The notes under the pieces were generated by a model, which was not told where the DNA came from, made no database searches, and saw only the letters and a program-made list of their open reading frames with translations. Below, in pieces: positions 4,551-7,674 of a stretch of 7,674 bases of DNA. A program made the translations under genes and the position numbers. Origin of the DNA: Candidatus Latescibacterota bacterium (lineage in GTDB: Bacteria > JAAXHH01); assembly GCA_022821935.1 (NCBI GenBank), contig JAJECR010000235.1, forward strand, positions 1 through 7,674, in the 5' to 3' direction. Each line of letters begins with the position of its first letter. Positions within the stretch are counted from its first letter, which is position 1.

Positions 4551-5957
4551 ATGAGCGCTGAAAAACTGATCGTCGATTTCGTAAACAGCCAGGACGGCCG
4601 CCTGTCCACGGTTGCCAAAGACATCTGGGACCATCCCCAGATCGCCCTGCAGGAGACGTACGCATCGGAACTGCTCGCGCGGGAACTGGAGGCGGATGGC
4701 TTCTCTGTCGAGTGGGGCGCGGGCGGGATGTCCACAGCCTTCGTCGCCACCTGGGGTTCGGGAGATCCCGTCATCGGCTTCCTGGGCGAATACGACGCGC
4801 TGCCGGGCCTGTCGCAGACGGTGTCCGCGGAGCGGGAGGCCATCGAATCGGGCGGTCCCGGCCACGGCTGCGGCCACAACTTGTATGGCACGGCGTGCAT
4901 GGGCTCGGTCATGGCCCTCAAGCGGGCGATGGAGCGGGACGGCGTCGGCGGGACGATCCGGTACTACGGCTGCCCGGCCGAGGAACAGGTGGTGGGCAAG
5001 GTCCTGATGGCGCGGGACGGCGTGTTCGACGACCTCGACGCAGCCATTACCTGGCATCCCGGCAGCACGAACCTGGTGTGGAACGGCTCCTCTCTCGCCC
5101 TGAACTCCTTCAAGGTCAATTTCCACGGAGTGGCCTCCCATGCGGCGGCCGCGCCCCACCTGGGCCGCAGCGCCCTGGACGGCGTCATGCTGATGGACGT
5201 GGGCATGAACTACCTGCGGGAGCACGTGATCTCGGAGGCCCGGATCCACAGCGTCGTGACCAGCGGCGGGGAAGCGCCAAACGTGGTCCCGGCCTTCGCC
5301 CAGGTCTGGTACTACATCCGGGCGCCGGAACGGGAGCAGGTGGACGCCATGTACGAACGGGTGCTCGACATCGCCCGAGGCGCCGCACTCATGAGCGGCA
5401 CGACCCATGACATCGAGTTCATCGCCGGCTGCTACGACGTCCTGCCGAACAACACCGTCTCGGATCTGATGCTCAGGAACATGCAGGCCGTCGACGATCT
5501 CGCCTTCACCGCGGAGGAGCGGCGGTTCGCGCGGCAACTCCAGGCCACTTTTCCAGATAAAGCGGTCCAGGGCGCCTTCGACCGGATGCAGAAGTCCACG
5601 CAGAAAGATACCATAAGCGAAAGCATCGAGAATCCCTTGTGGACCCAGGTGCTGCCCCATGCCGACGCGGGGCTTCCCGTGGAGGGATCGACCGACGTGG
5701 GCGACGTGAGCTGGATCACGCCCACGGGTCAGATCACGACCTGCTGCTGGCCCCTGGGCACGCCCGCCCACAGCTGGCAGATGGTGGCTTCCTCCGGTTC
5801 GAGCATCGGCAGCAAGGGCATGCTCTTCGCCGCAAAGGCCATGGCAATGACGGGCCTGGATCTCCTGAGGAACCCGGACCTGCTCGAAAAGGCGGGCGAG
5901 GAATTTGCCGAGGCGCGTGGAAGCGTCACGTACAAGAGCGCGCTGCCCGACGAATAA
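4551..5957 (+). CDS. M20-family amidohydrolase, AbgB-like
   Basis: A 468-residue zinc peptidase/amidohydrolase of the M20 superfamily, closest in layout to subunit B of p-aminobenzoyl-glutamate hydrolase (AbgB, about 480 residues), which cleaves an amide bond to release an amino acid. Metal-site motifs are intact: GEYDALPG (79-86), GHGCGHN with C107 and H109 (104-110), catalytic PAEE (E144, E145), TWHPGS with H169, and a late H407 in GTPAHSW. A lid/dimerisation domain lies at about 185-300, starting with VNFHGVASHAAAAPHLGRSALD (H197). STDVGDVSW (380-388) is typical of the AbgB branch. There is no signal peptide, so it is cytoplasmic. GGAG lies 10 nt before the ATG. The C-terminus ends at YKSALPDE, slightly shorter than AbgB. 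No abgA, abgT or other transporter gene is nearby; the actual substrate, perhaps an N-acyl or N-aryl amino acid, is unknown. A dioxygenase gene follows on the same strand. Confidence 0.9.
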   Translation: MSAEKLIVDFVNSQDGRLSTVAKDIWDHPQIALQETYASELLARELEADGFSVEWGAGGMSTAFVATWGSGDPVIGFLGEYDALPGLSQTVSAEREAIESGGPGHGCGHNLYGTACMGSVMALKRAMERDGVGGTIRYYGCPAEEQVVGKVLMARDGVFDDLDAAITWHPGSTNLVWNGSSLALNSFKVNFHGVASHAAAAPHLGRSALDGVMLMDVGMNYLREHVISEARIHSVVTSGGEAPNVVPAFAQVWYYIRAPEREQVDAMYERVLDIARGAALMSGTTHDIEFIAGCYDVLPNNTVSDLMLRNMQAVDDLAFTAEERRFARQLQATFPDKAVQGAFDRMQKSTQKDTISESIENPLWTQVLPHADAGLPVEGSTDVGDVSWITPTGQITTCCWPLGTPAHSWQMVASSGSSIGSKGMLFAAKAMAMTGLDLLRNPDLLEKAGEEFAEARGSVTYKSALPDE

Positions 5958-6011
5958 GATCTGACGGGTACGGATCTGACGAAATACGTTCGCCGGGAGA
6001 TCGAGGACCTG

Positions 6012-6110
6012 ATGACGATTCCCATACCGAAATACCGACAGGCGGCGGACCGGCCAGCCAGGCACAGGACGAGTGAAGATCGGATGATGATTTCCACACA
6101 GAAGGCGTAG
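6012..6110 (+). CDS. Possible 32-residue leader ORF before the dioxygenase
   Basis: ATG at 6012 has GAGGA four to five nt upstream, and the frame ends in TAG at 6108-6110, one nt before the dioxygenase ATG. This placement would suit translational coupling. The frame is also the amidohydrolase frame and is open all the way from that gene's TAA (5955-5957), so it may instead be an eroded C-terminal extension. The product is basic and low in recognisable structure. A 15-bp tandem repeat with the core GATCTGACG (5958-5966, 5973-5981) lies at the start of the gap. Weak call. Confidence 0.22.
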   Translation: MTIPIPKYRQAADRPARHRTSEDRMMISTQKA

Positions 6111-6111
6111 C

Positions 6112-6891
6112 ATGTCGATCGCGATTCCTGGTGACGCGCAGGCTCGATACCGGCGTGACGGCTTTTACTTTTCACCGCCCATCATTCCCGGGGACCTGAT
6201 TAATCGGATCGCGGCTCGCATGGACCGGGTCATGGCAGGCGAGTACGAGACCGGTGAGCCGCCGCGACGGTCGTGGCGTCCCGGCGACGACCCGAAGCGC
6301 ATCCGCAAGATCGATCAGGCGCATCTTTCGGACCGGACGATCTACAAACTGGCTACCCATCCGGAAATCGGAAGGTGGGCCGCGGCCCTGCTGGGCGCAA
6401 GGCGCGTCCAGTTGTGGGCCTCGCAGATGCTCTACAAGCCGCCCGGCGGCGAGGTGACGGGCAATGTCGGCTGGCACCAGGACAAGCAGTACTGGGGATA
6501 CCTGGACGGCGAGCTCTTCACGGCCTGGGTCGCCGTGAGCGACGTGACCGAAGATTCAGGACCCATGCGGTTCCTGCGGGGCTCCCACCGGTGGGGCCTG
6601 CTGGACAGCGGAGACTTCTTCGGGCACGACCACGAGGCGCAGCGGCAAGACATCCCCGTTCCGGATGGGCAGACCTGGGAAGAAGCTTCCGCGGTCCTGT
6701 CGCCCGGGGCCGTCAGCTTCCACGACCGGCATACTTACCACGCCAGCGGACCCAATACCTCGATGGGGCCGCGCCGAAGCTTCGCCTTCCACCTGCGGAC
6801 CGAGAAATCCAGGCCGGTAGAAGGCCGGGACGACTACTACGTGAGTCACCTGGACGATCCCGCGTATTGTCCGGTGTTGTACGAGGCGTGA
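6112..6891 (+). CDS. Phytanoyl-CoA dioxygenase (PhyH) family oxygenase
   Basis: A 259-residue Fe(II)/2-oxoglutarate-dependent oxygenase of the PhyH family. Such enzymes hydroxylate or halogenate small molecules while turning 2-oxoglutarate and O2 into succinate and CO2. The iron triad is clear: H122 and D124 in GWHQDKQYWGY, and H210 in RHTYHASGPN. The 2-oxoglutarate-binding Arg is R221 or R222 in MGPRRSFAFHLRTE. Other family marks are DGFYF (16-20), LWASQMLYKPPGG (101-113), WVAVSDVTEDSGPMRFLRGSH (139-159) and LSPGAVSFHD (196-205). The length is usual. There is no signal peptide, so it is cytoplasmic. AGAAGG lies about 7 nt before the ATG. It lies 154 bp after the amidohydrolase, so shared transcription is plausible and both may act on one substrate class. 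The PhyH family is far too broad to infer phytanoyl-CoA as the substrate. Confidence 0.9.
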   Translation: MSIAIPGDAQARYRRDGFYFSPPIIPGDLINRIAARMDRVMAGEYETGEPPRRSWRPGDDPKRIRKIDQAHLSDRTIYKLATHPEIGRWAAALLGARRVQLWASQMLYKPPGGEVTGNVGWHQDKQYWGYLDGELFTAWVAVSDVTEDSGPMRFLRGSHRWGLLDSGDFFGHDHEAQRQDIPVPDGQTWEEASAVLSPGAVSFHDRHTYHASGPNTSMGPRRSFAFHLRTEKSRPVEGRDDYYVSHLDDPAYCPVLYEA

Positions 6892-7030
6892 GTCGAACGG
6901 CAGATAAGGCTAAAGTCGTGGCGAGGCTTTGGCGGATGATCAAATCAAGAAGTTATATGCAAGATCGTTGTATTATAGTCTATAGGAACTTTCCTCTTCG
7001 TCATCAACCTGCCACTGCCACGCACGAAAT

Positions 7031-7674
7031 ATGAACATGACCAACGACCTCTTCCATCCCGCCGTGGCCGCCTGGTTCGACGGACAGTTCGACGAACCGT
7101 CCGACATCCAGAAGCGGGCCTGGCCGGTCATCAAGGAGCGCCGCAATACCCTGATCGCCGCGCCCACGGGATCGGGCAAGACCCTGGCGGCCTTCCTGGC
7201 ATCCATCGACGACCTGGTCCGCCAGAGCCAGTACGGCTCGCTGGACGAAGGCACCCAGATCGTCTACGTGTCGCCCCTGAAGGCCCTCAGCAACGACATC
7301 CACGCCAACCTGCAGGTCCCGCTGAAGGGCATCAAGGCGATCCTGAAGGAGCGCGGCCGGCCCGACGTGCCCATCCGCGTGGCGGTCCGCACGGGCGACA
7401 CGCCCATGAGCGAGCGCGCCGCCATGACAAAGCACCCGCCCCACATCCTGGTGACGACCCCGGAAAGCCTCTACCTGCTGCTCACGAGCACCGGCGGACG
7501 GCGCATGCTTACGGGTGTGCACACGCTCATCATCGACGAGATCCACGCGCTGGTGGGCAACAAGCGGGGTTCGCACCTGGCGCTCTCGGTGGAGCGGCTG
7601 GAGTGGATCACCCCCGAGCCGCTCACCCGGATCGGCATTTCGGCCACGCAGAAGCCCATCGACCGGATCGCCCA
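7031..7674 (+). CDS. Lhr-type ATP-dependent helicase, N-terminal part (runs off window)
   Basis: The first 214 codons of a superfamily 2 helicase; the frame is open to the window edge. Lhr-type enzymes translocate 3'-5' on single-stranded DNA and unwind DNA or RNA-DNA hybrids in repair; full proteins exceed 800 residues. Visible motifs in order are a Q-motif region FDEPSDIQKRAWP (Q27), Walker A APTGSGKT (44-51), motif Ia VSPLKALSNDIH (80-91), the Lhr-typical RTGDTPMSER (120-129), motif Ib TTPESLYLLL (142-151), the DEIH box (169-172) followed by HALVGNKRGSHLALSVERL (172-190), and motif III SAT (204-206). ATG codons at 7031 and 7037 are both possible starts; neither has a clear Shine-Dalgarno. 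The 139-bp gap after the dioxygenase has an AT-rich patch (about 6935-6990, with TATAG-T-CTATA at 6974-6984) that may hold its promoter, but no well-spaced -35/-10 pair stands out. Confidence 0.92.
   Translation, partial: MNMTNDLFHPAVAAWFDGQFDEPSDIQKRAWPVIKERRNTLIAAPTGSGKTLAAFLASIDDLVRQSQYGSLDEGTQIVYVSPLKALSNDIHANLQVPLKGIKAILKERGRPDVPIRVAVRTGDTPMSERAAMTKHPPHILVTTPESLYLLLTSTGGRRMLTGVHTLIIDEIHALVGNKRGSHLALSVERLEWITPEPLTRIGISATQKPIDRIA

Noticed and set aside
4259..4561. 100-codon plus-strand open frame upstream of the amidohydrolase
   Set aside because: It starts before the predicted promoter, has no ribosome-binding site, reads as repeat-derived low-complexity peptide and overlaps the true start out of frame.
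4479..6113. 544-codon minus-strand open frame opposite the amidohydrolase
   Set aside because: It is a shadow of the GC-rich coding frame: rich in His, Arg, Gly and Ala, with no domain, while the plus strand has complete M20 motifs.

Overview
The window looks like chromosomal DNA from a GC-rich, free-living bacterium with aerobic respiration. Genes lie on both strands, most in groups of one or two. The right half is very GC-rich (a hand count of 7141-7200 gives about 72% G+C), while the left edge is not (about 45% over 121-360). The mix of an AbgB-type amidohydrolase, a PhyH-family dioxygenase, a subunit III oxidase gene without its partners, and an Lhr helicase resembles environmental lineages such as Latescibacterota, Gemmatimonadota or Poribacteria. 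That placement is an inference from gene content only; no marker gene here fixes the taxonomy.

Left part (1-1750). A possible 3' end of a gene (2-100) is followed by a small membrane-anchored coiled-coil protein (121-381). A minus-strand pair then follows: a Cache/PDC-domain lipoprotein (1046-1561) and a short, divergent heme-copper oxidase subunit III (431-1042). These two are almost contiguous, with 3 nt between the stop codon and a TTG start, and a good sigma70-like promoter lies upstream at 1607-1634. A divergent spacer separates them from a plus-strand GNAT acetyltransferase (1753-2199).

Middle part (2221-4550). Two nucleic-acid enzymes lie on the minus strand: a PolB-type DEDDy 3'-5' exonuclease (2221-3063) and, upstream of it, a Cho/UvrC-N-like GIY-YIG nuclease (3222-4067). 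Upstream of the nuclease is a 483-bp divergent spacer rich in short repeats: five 12-bp units abutting the nuclease start, a perfect 16-bp dyad, three 13-bp units, a well-formed sigma70-like promoter pointing right (4335-4363), and a roughly 180-nt leader in which the segment carrying the Shine-Dalgarno sequence is duplicated.

Right part (4551-7674). The leader feeds an M20-family amidohydrolase of AbgB type (4551-5957). After a 154-bp gap comes a phytanoyl-CoA-dioxygenase-family oxygenase (6112-6891). The two probably form a small catabolic or modification unit, with substrate unknown. The first 214 codons of a large Lhr-type DEAD/DEAH helicase (7031 to the window end) close the window.

I see no tRNA, rRNA, CRISPR array, transposase or integrase. 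The least explained structures are the repeat-built spacer and leader at 4068-4550 and the pairing of a stand-alone Cache lipoprotein with an orphan oxidase subunit III.
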